A stretch of 64,000 bases of DNA from Sphingobacterium lumbrici (GTDB lineage Bacteria; Bacteroidota; Bacteroidia; Sphingobacteriales; Sphingobacteriaceae): the NCBI RefSeq assembly GCF_006476045.1, contig NZ_SRZY01000027.1, forward strand, positions 62,001 through 126,000, written 5' to 3'. Every line of letters starts with the position of its first letter. Within the stretch, counting starts at the first letter, position 1. Shown in pieces: positions 25,540-34,538 of this stretch. Under the pieces are notes generated by a model, which saw nothing but the letters and a program-made list of their open reading frames with translations, searched no databases and was not told where the DNA came from. The translations under genes and the position numbers were made by a program.

Positions 25540-27330
25540 ATGAAGCATATACGCAATTTTTGTATTATAGCACATATTGACCACGGAAAGAGTACGCTGG
25601 CAGATAGACTATTGGAATTTACAAAAACCATTACCCAAAGAGAAGCGCAAGCACAGCTCTTGGATGATATGGATTTAGAAAGAGAACGTGGAATTACGAT
25701 AAAAAGCCATGCCATCCAAATGGAATATGTTAAGGATGGACAGAATTACATTTTAAACCTCATTGATACCCCGGGACACGTTGATTTTTCGTACGAGGTT
25801 TCCCGTTCCATTGCCGCCTGTGAAGGTGCTCTTTTGATTGTGGATGCTGCCCAAGGTATACAAGCCCAAACGATATCAAACTTATATCTGGCCTTAGAAC
25901 ATGATTTAGAGATTATTCCCATCTTAAATAAGATGGATTTACCTGGTGCAATGCCAGAAGAGGTAAAAGATCAAATTGTGGAGCTGATCGGCGGAAAACG
26001 TGAAGATATTATTCCTGCATCGGGTAAGACGGGGATGGGTATTGAAGATATCCTTACCGCGATCATTGAACGTGTACCTGCTCCTGTAGGCGACGCGGAG
26101 GGACCATTGCAAGCATTGATTTTTGACTCTGTATTCAATTCTTTTCGCGGAATTATGGCTTATTTTAAAGTCGAAAATGGCGAGATACGTAAAGGCGACA
26201 AAGTTAAATTTGTAGCTACTGGAAAAGAATATGCAGCAGATGAAATCGGTACGTTAAAGTTAACTCAAGTTCCAAAAGATGTCATTAAGACAGGAGATGT
26301 AGGGTATATTATATCCGGGATAAAAGAAGCGCGCGAAGTAAAAGTTGGTGACACGATTACGCACAGAGATCGTCCTTGTGCTACAGCGATACAGGGATTT
26401 GAAGAGGTAAAGCCTATGGTATTCGCGGGAATTTATCCTGTTGATACGGAAGACTATGAGGAGTTGCGCGAATCCATGCATCGGTTACAGTTAAATGATG
26501 CGTCATTGGTTTTCGAACCGGAATCTTCTGCCGCACTTGGATTTGGCTTCCGCTGTGGATTCTTGGGTATGTTGCACATGGAGATTATCCAAGAACGTCT
26601 GGAACGTGAATTTAATATGACGGTTATTACAACCGTGCCCAACGTATCTTATCGTGCGTATTTAACGAAAGATAATGAGGAGGTAGTGGTTCACAATCCG
26701 TCGGATCTTCCGGATCCAAGTAAATTAGACGCGATAGAAGAACCTTATATTAAAGCAAATATTATCACGAAGGCCGATTTTGTCGGTCCGGTGATGTCCC
26801 TTTGTATTCAAAAGAGAGGTACCATTATCAATCAATCCTATTTGACTTCGGACAGGGTAGAACTTGTATTCGAAATGCCAATGGGGGAGATTGTATTTGA
26901 TTTTTACGACAAACTGAAAACGATTTCTAAAGGATATGCATCTTTTGATTACCATCAGATAGGATACCGGAAATCGGATTTGGTGAAATTGGACATTCGT
27001 TTGAATGATGAACCTGTAGATGCATTATCGTCCTTAATTCACCGCAGTAATGCCTATGATTTTGGTAAAAAGATCTGTGAAAAACTAAAAGAACTGTTAC
27101 CGCGTCAGCAATTTGAGATTCGCATCCAAGCATCTATAGGTGCGAAAATAATTGCCAGGGAAACGATCTCTGCGTTACGTAAAGACGTAACAGCGAAATG
27201 TTATGGTGGAGATATTTCCCGTAAACGCAAATTATTGGAAAAACAGAAAAAAGGTAAAAAGCGCATGCGTCAAGTTGGAAATGTAGAAATTCCACAATCG
27301 GCATTCATGGCAGTTTTAAAATTAGATTAA
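25540..27330 (+). CDS. lepA: Elongation factor 4 (LepA), ribosomal back-translocase GTPase
   Basis: 596 residues, the usual size. GTPase motifs are [13 protein letters not shown] (G1), [12 protein letters not shown] (G2), [12 protein letters not shown] (G3), NKMDLPGA (G4) and the SGKTGMG loop (G5). EF-G-like domains II, III and V follow, and the LepA-specific C-terminal domain ends [20 protein letters not shown]. It acts on stalled or mis-translocated ribosomes and in ribosome biogenesis. The ATG at 25540 is preferred over the in-frame TTG at 25507 because the protein then starts M-K-H-I-R-N-F, as in relatives, and because of the promoter box. folD follows after 31 nt. Confidence 0.96.
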   Translation: MKHIRNFCIIAHIDHGKSTLADRLLEFTKTITQREAQAQLLDDMDLERERGITIKSHAIQMEYVKDGQNYILNLIDTPGHVDFSYEVSRSIAACEGALLIVDAAQGIQAQTISNLYLALEHDLEIIPILNKMDLPGAMPEEVKDQIVELIGGKREDIIPASGKTGMGIEDILTAIIERVPAPVGDAEGPLQALIFDSVFNSFRGIMAYFKVENGEIRKGDKVKFVATGKEYAADEIGTLKLTQVPKDVIKTGDVGYIISGIKEAREVKVGDTITHRDRPCATAIQGFEEVKPMVFAGIYPVDTEDYEELRESMHRLQLNDASLVFEPESSAALGFGFRCGFLGMLHMEIIQERLEREFNMTVITTVPNVSYRAYLTKDNEEVVVHNPSDLPDPSKLDAIEEPYIKANIITKADFVGPVMSLCIQKRGTIINQSYLTSDRVELVFEMPMGEIVFDFYDKLKTISKGYASFDYHQIGYRKSDLVKLDIRLNDEPVDALSSLIHRSNAYDFGKKICEKLKELLPRQQFEIRIQASIGAKIIARETISALRKDVTAKCYGGDISRKRKLLEKQKKGKKRMRQVGNVEIPQSAFMAVLKLD

Positions 27331-27361
27331 TATAATCTCCTCAGCACTACAATTATAAGAG

Positions 27362-28246
27362 ATGAAATTACTAAACGGAAAAGAAGTATCAGCTAAAATT
27401 AAAGAAGATATTAAGAAACAGGCGGCAGAGTTTACTGCTCACGCCGGTCGCAAACCTCATTTAGTCGCTATTCTGGTTGGAAATGACGGGGGGAGTGAAA
27501 CCTATGTAGCCAGCAAGATGCGTAATTGCGAATTAGTAGGATTTGAATCGACAAATATTCGTTATGAAGCGGATGTTACAGAAGAGGAACTGTTGGCTAA
27601 AATAGCTGAAATAAACAAAAATGATAGCATCGATGGTTTGATTGTACAGCTCCCGTTACCAAAGCATATTGATCCTGAAAAGGTAACAGAAGCGATCGAT
27701 TACAAGAAAGATGTCGATGGCTTTCATCCGATAAACTTAGGTCGTATGCAACGTAATCTACCTTGTTTTATTCCCGCTACCCCATATGGTATTCTATTGA
27801 TGTTAGACCACTATGGAATAGATACTTCCGGTAAGCATGCCGTTGTAGTTGGGCGTAGTAATATTGTAGGCTCACCAATGAGTATCCTATTGGCCCGCAA
27901 TAGCAATCTGGGAAACTGTACCGTAACACTTACACATAGCCGTACTAAAGATCTTAAAGCCGAAGTGTTAAGAGCTGATATCGTTGTAGCTGCAATTGGA
28001 AAAAAGAATTTTGTGACAGCTGATATGGTTAAAGAAGGTGCAATAGTGATAGATGTCGGTATTAATAGGGAAGATTCTGCTGAAACAAAATCAGGTTTTA
28101 AGCTCTATGGAGATGTGGATTTTGACGAAGTTTCTAAAAAATCTTCGTGGATTACACCTGTACCCGGCGGAGTAGGATTAATGACCATTGTAGGTCTGCT
28201 AAAAAACACGCTTGAAGCTGCAAAAGGTACCATTTATAGTAAATAA
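27362..28246 (+). CDS. folD: Bifunctional methylene-THF dehydrogenase / methenyl-THF cyclohydrolase
   Basis: 294 residues. The catalytic Tyr/Lys motif is [10 protein letters not shown] (near residue 52-56), followed by [10 protein letters not shown] and [12 protein letters not shown]. The NADP-binding loop is [14 protein letters not shown] (near 164), and the C-terminus has the signature [11 protein letters not shown]. FolD interconverts 5,10-methylene-, methenyl- and 10-formyl-THF in one-carbon metabolism. It lies 31 nt behind lepA, probably in the same transcript. Confidence 0.96.
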   Translation: MKLLNGKEVSAKIKEDIKKQAAEFTAHAGRKPHLVAILVGNDGGSETYVASKMRNCELVGFESTNIRYEADVTEEELLAKIAEINKNDSIDGLIVQLPLPKHIDPEKVTEAIDYKKDVDGFHPINLGRMQRNLPCFIPATPYGILLMLDHYGIDTSGKHAVVVGRSNIVGSPMSILLARNSNLGNCTVTLTHSRTKDLKAEVLRADIVVAAIGKKNFVTADMVKEGAIVIDVGINREDSAETKSGFKLYGDVDFDEVSKKSSWITPVPGGVGLMTIVGLLKNTLEAAKGTIYSK

Positions 28247-28321
28247 CATCCTAATGGCGCTGGCATAGAAATTGCGTACTGTTAATCTTATTCATAACTT
28301 ATTAACGAAATTGAGGTAAAA

Positions 28322-28828
28322 ATGAAAAGATTTGCATTATTAGTTTTTGTTGCCGGCGGACTGACTTTCTCGGCATGCAACAATCCGTCATCAACAGATA
28401 AAAATCATGATGGCCATACTACTGCCGGGGAACATTTGGATCATACATTGGAAACTATTGATGAACATGCAGCATATATGCATGTACAGACGGAAGAAGA
28501 CCTTGCCGATGCTGAAGCAAAAGTAAACCAGGCTAAAGCGGATTTAGATGTTGCAGTAAAAAAAGGTGACAAAAAAGCGGAAGAGACATCCAAAAAGGCA
28601 TTGGACGAAGCAAATACAGCTTGGGAGAAAACTAAAGTTGCTTTGGGAAGGGCTGCCGATGCAACCGGTAAGGGAATTGACACCGCAGTTGAGGCTACTA
28701 AGAGGGCGGCTGATAAAACAGGACAAGCAATCGATAAAGCCGTTGATAAAACAGGAGAAGCCGCCAATAAGGCTGCAAAAGACGTAGAAAGAAAGGCTAA
28801 AAATATCAAAGAAGCATTAAAAAATTAG
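28322..28828 (+). CDS. LEA-like lipoprotein with Lys/Ala-rich helical repeats
   Basis: 168 residues. The lipobox L-T-F-S-A-C (Cys about residue 19) marks a lipoprotein. After a His-rich stretch (HDGHTTAGEHLDH), the rest is a long amphipathic helix with 11-residue-like repeats: AEAKVNQAKADLD, ATKRAADKTGQAID, KAVDKTGEAANKAAKD. The K-T-G-x-A-x-D-K-A pattern resembles LEA group 3 and apolipoprotein-like helices seen in desiccation or stress proteins; a protective envelope role is inferred. The His-rich segment might bind metal. It is monocistronic with a terminator. Confidence 0.72.
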   Translation: MKRFALLVFVAGGLTFSACNNPSSTDKNHDGHTTAGEHLDHTLETIDEHAAYMHVQTEEDLADAEAKVNQAKADLDVAVKKGDKKAEETSKKALDEANTAWEKTKVALGRAADATGKGIDTAVEATKRAADKTGQAIDKAVDKTGEAANKAAKDVERKAKNIKEALKN

Positions 28829-28857
28829 TACTCTAAATTGTACTGGATTTTGTTATA

Positions 28858-28889
28858 AAAAGCGTCAACACAGATATGTTGACGCTTTT
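28858..28889 (+). terminator. Terminator after the LEA-like lipoprotein gene
   Basis: Perfect 13-bp stem AAAAGCGTCAACA / TGTTGACGCTTTT, loop CAGATA, followed by ATTTTAAA. Confidence 0.88.
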
Positions 28890-28904
28890 ATTTTAAATAC
28901 TGAT

Positions 28905-29360
28905 ATGGAAATACCAACTAAAAGGGAAATTGTGGATGTTTGTTTTGAACATGTGCAGAGTAGGATACAGGAAATCAATAAAGCTATAGATGATGCACAA
29001 TATGCGTTAACAGAAGAAACGAAAAGTAGTGCAGGGGATAAATATGAAACTAGTCGGGAAATGATTCAACAAGATCTTAACCGTTACCAGTCTCAATTGA
29101 AGAATGCGAATGCAGACAAAAATGTACTTCTGCAAATAGACCCGGATCTCCATCATGAAGAGGTATTATTAGGCAGTGTCATTACAACTAATAATGCTAT
29201 TTATTTTTTATCCATTAGTATAGGAGCGATTACTGTGTCCGGAACGTCAATTTTTGTTGTTTCTCCAGCTTCTCCAATAGGTCAGGTACTTTTAGGTAAC
29301 AAAATAAATGACACCTTTGAGTTTAATCAAAAGAAAAATATTATTCTTCACATACGATAA
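28905..29360 (+). CDS. GreA/GreB-like transcription factor, divergent
   Basis: 151 residues. The N-terminal ~75 residues form a coiled-coil pair of helices with an acidic turn (S-A-G-D-K-Y-E-T-S-R-E), positioned like the catalytic acidic tip of GreA (G-D-L-S-E-N-A-E). The C-terminal part (LLGSVITTNNAIYFLSISIG, SPIGQVLLGNK, DTFEF) matches the FKBP-like domain that docks near the RNA polymerase channel. It may rescue backtracked polymerase or be a regulator of the Gre-like type. Relatives in Bacteroidota are sometimes annotated as 3-oxoacyl-ACP synthase, which the sequence does not support. It is a single gene. Confidence 0.7.
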   Translation: MEIPTKREIVDVCFEHVQSRIQEINKAIDDAQYALTEETKSSAGDKYETSREMIQQDLNRYQSQLKNANADKNVLLQIDPDLHHEEVLLGSVITTNNAIYFLSISIGAITVSGTSIFVVSPASPIGQVLLGNKINDTFEFNQKKNIILHIR

Positions 29361-29474
29361 TACCGAGCTAACCCAAGCATTATTTTTAATTTCAGGTATT
29401 TTTGAAGAACGAACTCATGCCTAATCATTAAACTGCAGACTCTATGAATCTCAAATAGGTATTATCATTAAAGT

Positions 29475-30488
29475 TCAATTGAGTTGTAACGTGTATATCT
29501 GACCTTTTGAATTGGTTAAATATACATGTTTTCCTGATTTACTCTTCGCTATTGTATTGAAACCTAGTGTAGAAATATTTTTCCAATTCATCCCACCATC
29601 AGTAGACAAATCTGTTCCGGATGTTCCCGTCGCAATCAAAGTCATTTTTGTAACAAATAAAACATCGGATCTATAGCCATAGACGGGTATCTGAGGTTTA
29701 ATCCAATTTTTACCGGCATCCTGAGTAATCAACACGTTATTTCTATTATCGCTATCCTGTAAATAATCGCCTCCGACAACTATCCCGTTAAGCTGATCGT
29801 AAAAATCGACAGCGAATATCCCCGCAGAGGAAATTCCGGACCAAATGGGGCAGTCAAATTTATCGACACGCAAATTTTTAGGATCATAGTTGAAAAGACT
29901 GGAATATGTGCCACCAGTGCCAACATATAATACGCCGTTCAATAATTGAATAGAAGATCCGGAAGCAGCGAAAGCTACTTCACCTTTGTCTGCAATGAGG
30001 TACATCTGGTTGCTGATATCTTTCCAGGATTTACCCTTGTTGGTTGATTTAAGTAACTGAAAACTACCATCCAGTGGATCACCTAAAACGTATCCTATCT
30101 TACCCTCAAAATCCATCGCATCAAAAAATACTTCCGGTCGATTATCATAAAACACCTTTTCCCATGATTTTCCACCATTTGTCGTCCTAAGAATCACTGC
30201 CGGTGTGCCTGCACTTACGGTAACAGCCTCCTTCGCTGAAAAAGCTTTGATATCCCGAAAGTCTACTTCTCCATAGCCTTGCGGGTTGACCCAATTCCAG
30301 GTCCTCCCGGTATCTTTTGAATACCCAACGGTCCCTTTACTGCCCGAAACCCATATTACATCCTCTCCAAATGTATCTAATCCACGAAAACTAACGCTAT
30401 CCTTCTGAACCTGCAAAGTAAATGTCTGTGCATTACTGAAAGTGCAGACAGAGAGCAAGATACAGCCCAATAATATATTTCTAATCAT
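29475..30488 (-). CDS. Secreted YCF48/BNR-repeat beta-propeller protein
   Basis: 337 residues with a signal peptide ending S-N-A-Q. Repeated motifs of the sialidase/YCF48 type are visible: SKDTGRTWNWV, TTNGGKSWEKVF, STNKGKSWKDIS, TQDAGKNWIKP and STDGGMNWKNIS, that is S/T-x-D/N-x-G-x-x-W at about 50-65 residue spacing. They build a beta-propeller. Catalytic sialidase residues are not evident, so it is more likely a binding or scaffolding protein, often annotated as oxidoreductase or photosystem assembly-like factor. Cellular role unknown. Confidence 0.78.
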   Translation of the reverse strand: MIRNILLGCILLSVCTFSNAQTFTLQVQKDSVSFRGLDTFGEDVIWVSGSKGTVGYSKDTGRTWNWVNPQGYGEVDFRDIKAFSAKEAVTVSAGTPAVILRTTNGGKSWEKVFYDNRPEVFFDAMDFEGKIGYVLGDPLDGSFQLLKSTNKGKSWKDISNQMYLIADKGEVAFAASGSSIQLLNGVLYVGTGGTYSSLFNYDPKNLRVDKFDCPIWSGISSAGIFAVDFYDQLNGIVVGGDYLQDSDNRNNVLITQDAGKNWIKPQIPVYGYRSDVLFVTKMTLIATGTSGTDLSTDGGMNWKNISTLGFNTIAKSKSGKHVYLTNSKGQIYTLQLN

Positions 30489-30570
30489 ATTTATATACTA
30501 TTATTATTCCAAATGTAGCTGAATTTTCCTTCGGTCCTCAGCCACCATTGCGAATAGTAACATCAACTTA

Positions 30571-31224
30571 TTATGTTAATTCCGCTATTAACTTATCAAA
30601 CTCCGTCCGTAGTGCATGCAATTGCTCTTCAAGGATAGCTACTTTGTCTTCCAATGCCTGAACCTGTGAATCATTATGATTCGCGATCTGCGGTAAATCG
30701 TAGTCTTCTTCATTTACTTCCCCAAATAGATGAACAAATCGCGCTTCTTTTTGACCAGGACGCTTAGGTAACTGTTTAACATAAGGAGGTTCATCTATAC
30801 TCAATTTATTCAATAGCTCCAGCACTTCGTCTAGTGTTTCAAATTCGTATAGTCTACCTGAATTGCTGTTAATTTCGCCAGCTGTAAGCGGGCCACGTAA
30901 AATAAGAAGGCATAATGCAGCTAATTCGGAAGGAAGCAAGGGAAAATGAATGGCCAAATTATGCTTATATTTAGTAACACGACTACCTCCTCCGACTACC
31001 GTGGAAACCAAGCCTCTTTTTTTTAACAAATCTAAGGTTGTTATAATTGTATTTTCATCATACGATACAACAGGTTTACGGGATGTTTTCTGATTACAAG
31101 CCGATTGTAAACTATTGATAGTCATTGGATAATATTCTGGAGTAGTCTTGGATTTTTCCAATAAGGATCCCAATACACGTAATTCTGCAGCTGATAACTG
31201 AGGCAAGTCTTTTATTTCTTCCAT
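30571..31224 (-). CDS. yceH: YceH family (DUF480) protein
   Basis: 217 residues. The N-terminal region LSAAELRVLGSLLEKSKTTP and YYPMTINSLQSACNQK (residues about 9-46) is the DUF480 signature, followed by winged-helix-like segments (NTIITTLDLLKKRGLV, LRGPLTAGEIN). The C-terminus is a coiled coil (VQALEDKVAILEEQLHALR). YceH proteins have two winged-helix domains and an unknown function; DNA binding is possible. It stands alone on the minus strand, divergent from the deacetylase gene. Confidence 0.88.
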   Translation of the reverse strand: MEEIKDLPQLSAAELRVLGSLLEKSKTTPEYYPMTINSLQSACNQKTSRKPVVSYDENTIITTLDLLKKRGLVSTVVGGGSRVTKYKHNLAIHFPLLPSELAALCLLILRGPLTAGEINSNSGRLYEFETLDEVLELLNKLSIDEPPYVKQLPKRPGQKEARFVHLFGEVNEEDYDLPQIANHNDSQVQALEDKVAILEEQLHALRTEFDKLIAELT

Positions 31225-31306
31225 TTTAAATAATAAAGGTTATTCGAATTTCTAAGATAAGAATTATTTACTTCTTTGTATTTTCGCAGGGAATAAAAAT
31301 AGAACT

Positions 31307-32212
31307 TTGTTAAAAATCGCCCATCATAAAGCATATATCCACCCGTTGCCTGAAGGTCATCGCTTTCCTATGGTAAAATATGAATTGATCGAGGAGCAAT
31401 TATTATATGAGGGATTGATCACGTCTAAGAACTTTTTTAAACCGGAGCTCGCATCAAAAGAAACGGTTTGTTTAGCGCATGATGAATTGTATGTCGAAAG
31501 CTTATTACACTTACAATTGGATGCGAAGATGATTCGGCGTATTGGTTTTCCATTATCTCAGAAATTAGTCGATCGAGAGCGCTATATTGTGGACGGAACG
31601 ATTCAGTCGGCCATGTATGCACAACAATTCGGCATATCATTTAATACAGCAGGAGGAACACATCATGCCGGATTTGATTTTGGAGAAGGGTTCTGTTTAT
31701 TAAACGATCAGGCTGTTGCTGCTTCATACTTATATGGAAAGCATCTTGCTGATCGAATACTAATTATAGATCTGGATGTACACCAAGGTAACGGTACTGC
31801 TCATATTTTTCAGAACCATTCTGCAATATTTACATTTTCGATGCATTGTGACAAAAACTTTCCTTTTGTCAAGGAGCGTTCTTATTTGGATATTCCATTG
31901 GAAGTTGGTCTCTCCGATAAAACTTATTTGACGATATTAAAACAACATTTAGATCATTTATTTGATAAAATAAATCCTGATTTCGTATTTTATCAGGCTG
32001 GCGTAGATATTTTGGAAACAGACAAATTGGGAAAACTTAAAATTTCGGCCCGAGGTGTGAGAAAACGTGACCAAATGATTCTACAAACATGCTTTGACCG
32101 AAAAACACCTGTTCAAATCAGTATGGGAGGAGGCTATTCTCCTCATATTAAAGATATTGTAAACGCACATGTCGGAACATTCCGTGCAGCAATAGATATA
32201 TTTAGTTTTTAA
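31307..32212 (+). CDS. Histone-deacetylase-family (class I/II-like) amidohydrolase
   Basis: 301 residues. The substrate-channel motif AGGTHHAGFDFGEGF includes tandem His119-His120; zinc ligands are Asp157 and His159 in IDLDVHQGNGTA and a later Asp in YQAGVDILETDKLG. Bacterial members deacetylate acetyl-lysine, acetoin-related targets or acetylpolyamines; the substrate here is unknown. The start is a TTG: no in-frame ATG precedes the conserved N-terminus L-K-I-A-H-H. A near-consensus -7 box (TATTTTCG, 31279-31286, one mismatch) is upstream. The NA37 nucleoid protein gene follows 57 nt later. Confidence 0.87.
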   Translation: MLKIAHHKAYIHPLPEGHRFPMVKYELIEEQLLYEGLITSKNFFKPELASKETVCLAHDELYVESLLHLQLDAKMIRRIGFPLSQKLVDRERYIVDGTIQSAMYAQQFGISFNTAGGTHHAGFDFGEGFCLLNDQAVAASYLYGKHLADRILIIDLDVHQGNGTAHIFQNHSAIFTFSMHCDKNFPFVKERSYLDIPLEVGLSDKTYLTILKQHLDHLFDKINPDFVFYQAGVDILETDKLGKLKISARGVRKRDQMILQTCFDRKTPVQISMGGGYSPHIKDIVNAHVGTFRAAIDIFSF

Positions 32213-32269
32213 TGTGCTATCTTAAAAACGGTTTTTTTATTTTTCACTTTTTAATATTTACTTTAAATC

Positions 32270-33325
32270 ATGTTTTTCCATCAAGACGCCGTATTTGAAA
32301 ACTTATCCATCCATCATGTGGGAAATAAAAGCAATGATGAATTTTATATATTGTCTGATAATCCAGTAGATTTAGCTGAGGATGAGATCCTTACCGATCT
32401 GTTAATGCACTATTTTATGAAACCTTTTACTAAGGCAAATGAGGTGTACCGATTTTATCATCCTAATGAGGAACTCCAACTGAATGCACTGTATCACTTT
32501 GTACATAAATATTTTCGAGAAGAGATTCTTTTTCATGAATTTTCGCAGCAGGTCACAAAACATCTATACGAGGTATCTGAGCATCCCAAAATCAAATCGG
32601 GAGAGGTATATGTGGTTTCTTTAAAAAATGTACAAATGGAGGGTGAGGAACGCGATGCCATCGGTATATTCAAATCGGAAAACAAAGAGACATACTTAAA
32701 AGTACATCCACAACAGGATGGTTTTCAGTTAAATTATGAACAAGAGGCTATTAATATAAATAAATTAGATAAAGGTGTCGTCATCATTAATGATGAGGCG
32801 GAAGAGGGGTATAAAGTCTTAGTAGTTGACCAAACGAATCAATCTGAAGCCGTATATTGGAAGGACGAGTTCTTGAAAATAAAATCTCGTAATGACAATT
32901 ATCAGCAAACGGGCAACTTAATGAAGGTGTACAAGAATTTCGTAAACGAGAAATTAGACGAAGTCTTTGAACTAGAAACCGCCGACAAAATTGATTTACT
33001 CAATCGGTCGATGAACTATTTCAAAACAAAAGAAACGTTTGACAAAGTAGAATTCGAAGAAGAAGTGATCGCGAATCCTAAGGCCGCAAGTTTGTTTGAT
33101 GAATATAAGCAATCTTTTGCCGATGAATTTGATATGCCTTTCCAAACCAATTTTGATATCGCAAGTCCTGCTGTTAAAAAAATGCAGCCTTCTTATAAAA
33201 GCGTCATCAAACTGGATAAGAATTTTCATATCTATGTGCATGGGAAAAGAGAATATCTTGAGCAAGGGTATGATGAAGATAAAGGTATGAATTATTATAA
33301 ACTCTATTTTGAAAATGAAGGATAA
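32270..33325 (+). CDS. Nucleoid-associated protein NA37 (NdpA family)
   Basis: 351 residues. The N-terminus MFFHQDAVFENLSIHHVGNK with the acidic stretch LAEDEILTDLLMHYFMKPF (near residues 40-60) and the central EVYVVSLKNVQM and AIGIFKSENKETYLK fit the 37-kDa nucleoid-associated protein family. These proteins associate with the nucleoid; E. coli YejK is the known example. It lies downstream of the deacetylase gene. It is encoded in a chromosomal housekeeping context rather than next to a mobile element. Confidence 0.85.
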   Translation: MFFHQDAVFENLSIHHVGNKSNDEFYILSDNPVDLAEDEILTDLLMHYFMKPFTKANEVYRFYHPNEELQLNALYHFVHKYFREEILFHEFSQQVTKHLYEVSEHPKIKSGEVYVVSLKNVQMEGEERDAIGIFKSENKETYLKVHPQQDGFQLNYEQEAININKLDKGVVIINDEAEEGYKVLVVDQTNQSEAVYWKDEFLKIKSRNDNYQQTGNLMKVYKNFVNEKLDEVFELETADKIDLLNRSMNYFKTKETFDKVEFEEEVIANPKAASLFDEYKQSFADEFDMPFQTNFDIASPAVKKMQPSYKSVIKLDKNFHIYVHGKREYLEQGYDEDKGMNYYKLYFENEG

Positions 33326-33359
33326 ATACTTCGCCAAGTAACATGGTAGTTGTCAATAT

Positions 33360-34439
33360 ATGGTAATGAGATCGTATAGTAGGTATTATTGGACAATTGG
33401 AATCCTATTGTCGCTTCAGTTTTTTTTATATTTATTTAACCAAGATCCACACAGAGTAGAGGTTTATTATTCCCGGATTTTTTATCCTGCTTTTTCCTAT
33501 TTGCCTGTTATTCTGTTTGCCTGGGTGCCATTTAGCATTGGGGATATTTTTTATGGATGTTGCATACTCACAGTTTTAATATTATTATTCCTTTGTGTCA
33601 AATCGTTGTTTCAGAAAAATTATGCTATCGCTTACCGCAGGATTTTACAATTTTTGGTATTCATTCTTTTTCTCTATACGTATTTTTATATAAGCTGGGG
33701 TACAAACTACTATCGGATACCTTTGGCACAGCACATGCACTTAAATGTAGAACAGATCTCTCGGGCAGATCATTTGCAAGTGTTGGAGAACTATATTTTG
33801 CGGGCAAACGATTTGCGTGAGAGATTGGATCTATCCTCCAAATCGAAAGAAATAGCGAATAAGGAATTAAGAGATTTGATGCATAATGATATGGTATTTA
33901 TATCCATACTATCTAAAACACAAGTTCACAGCAAGACTCCTTTATCGAGTGAATTGGTGAGTTACTTTACCGTCACGGGCTATTTTAACCCATTTACACA
34001 GGAGGTTCAGGTCAATCAAAATATTCCGATTCAATCTTACCCTTTTACGACTATCCACGAATTAGCACATCAAATGGGAATTGGATTTGAAGACGAGTGT
34101 AATTTCATCGCTTTCCGCAAATTGATCGATCACGAGCATGCTTGGTATCGCTATTCGGCCTACTATGAGGCTATTCAATATTTATTGAGGCCCTTGTATA
34201 CAGATAGAGAATTATACGAAAGCTACTTGAATAAGCTTTCTCCGCTAGTAAAAGCCGATTTGTTGGAAGAACGGGAATTCTGGAAACGCTATTCGGGATG
34301 GATTGATCGTGTTGCAACAATCTTTTATTCCGGCTATCTGCAACACAATAATCAACCGGAAGGTTTAGAACGATATAACATGATGGCAAAATTAGTAGTA
34401 GCGTGGGAACTTCAACAACAACAACAACATGATTTATAA
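33360..34439 (+). CDS. DUF3810 membrane protein with HExxH motif
   Basis: 359 residues. Three hydrophobic segments in the first 110 residues, then a soluble domain with TIHELAHQMGIGFEDECNFIAF near residue 225-246. HELAH plus a downstream Glu resembles a zincin site, so a membrane-anchored metallopeptidase is plausible; DUF3810 members are otherwise uncharacterised. The last residues are a run of five Gln then H-D-L, coded by a CAA repeat that is part of a hairpin. The start could be the first ATG (33360) or the second two codons later. The gene follows NA37 after 34 nt. Confidence 0.8.
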   Translation: MVMRSYSRYYWTIGILLSLQFFLYLFNQDPHRVEVYYSRIFYPAFSYLPVILFAWVPFSIGDIFYGCCILTVLILLFLCVKSLFQKNYAIAYRRILQFLVFILFLYTYFYISWGTNYYRIPLAQHMHLNVEQISRADHLQVLENYILRANDLRERLDLSSKSKEIANKELRDLMHNDMVFISILSKTQVHSKTPLSSELVSYFTVTGYFNPFTQEVQVNQNIPIQSYPFTTIHELAHQMGIGFEDECNFIAFRKLIDHEHAWYRYSAYYEAIQYLLRPLYTDRELYESYLNKLSPLVKADLLEEREFWKRYSGWIDRVATIFYSGYLQHNNQPEGLERYNMMAKLVVAWELQQQQQHDL

Positions 34440-34455
34440 GAATCATGTTGTTGTT
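34420..34455 (+). terminator. Hairpin overlapping the 3' end of the DUF3810 gene
   Basis: Perfect 15-bp stem AACAACAACATGATT / AATCATGTTGTTGTT, loop TATAAG containing the stop codon. The left arm encodes the C-terminal Gln run. No T run follows, so termination is uncertain. Confidence 0.5.
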
Positions 34456-34474
34456 CGAAATTTACTCAAAAAAA

Positions 34475-34498
34475 TCCAGCGGCATTTACGATGCTGGA
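34475..34498 (-). terminator. Terminator of the sugar dehydrogenase gene
   Basis: On the minus strand, TCCAGC-N12-GCTGGA is followed directly by T7. It lies about 40 nt after the stop codon of the minus-strand gene. Confidence 0.7.
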
Positions 34499-34538
34499 AA
34501 TAGTATTTACAATCCAACCAAAGAGATTATTATTTTAT

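Noticed and set aside
28441..28809. Antisense open frame opposite the LEA-like lipoprotein
   Set aside because: Mirror of the biased Lys/Ala codon use of the real gene; no start signals.
31307..33325. Histone-deacetylase-like enzyme and nucleoid protein as a chromatin-regulating pair
   Set aside because: Only gene adjacency suggests it; both families have unrelated roles in other bacteria.
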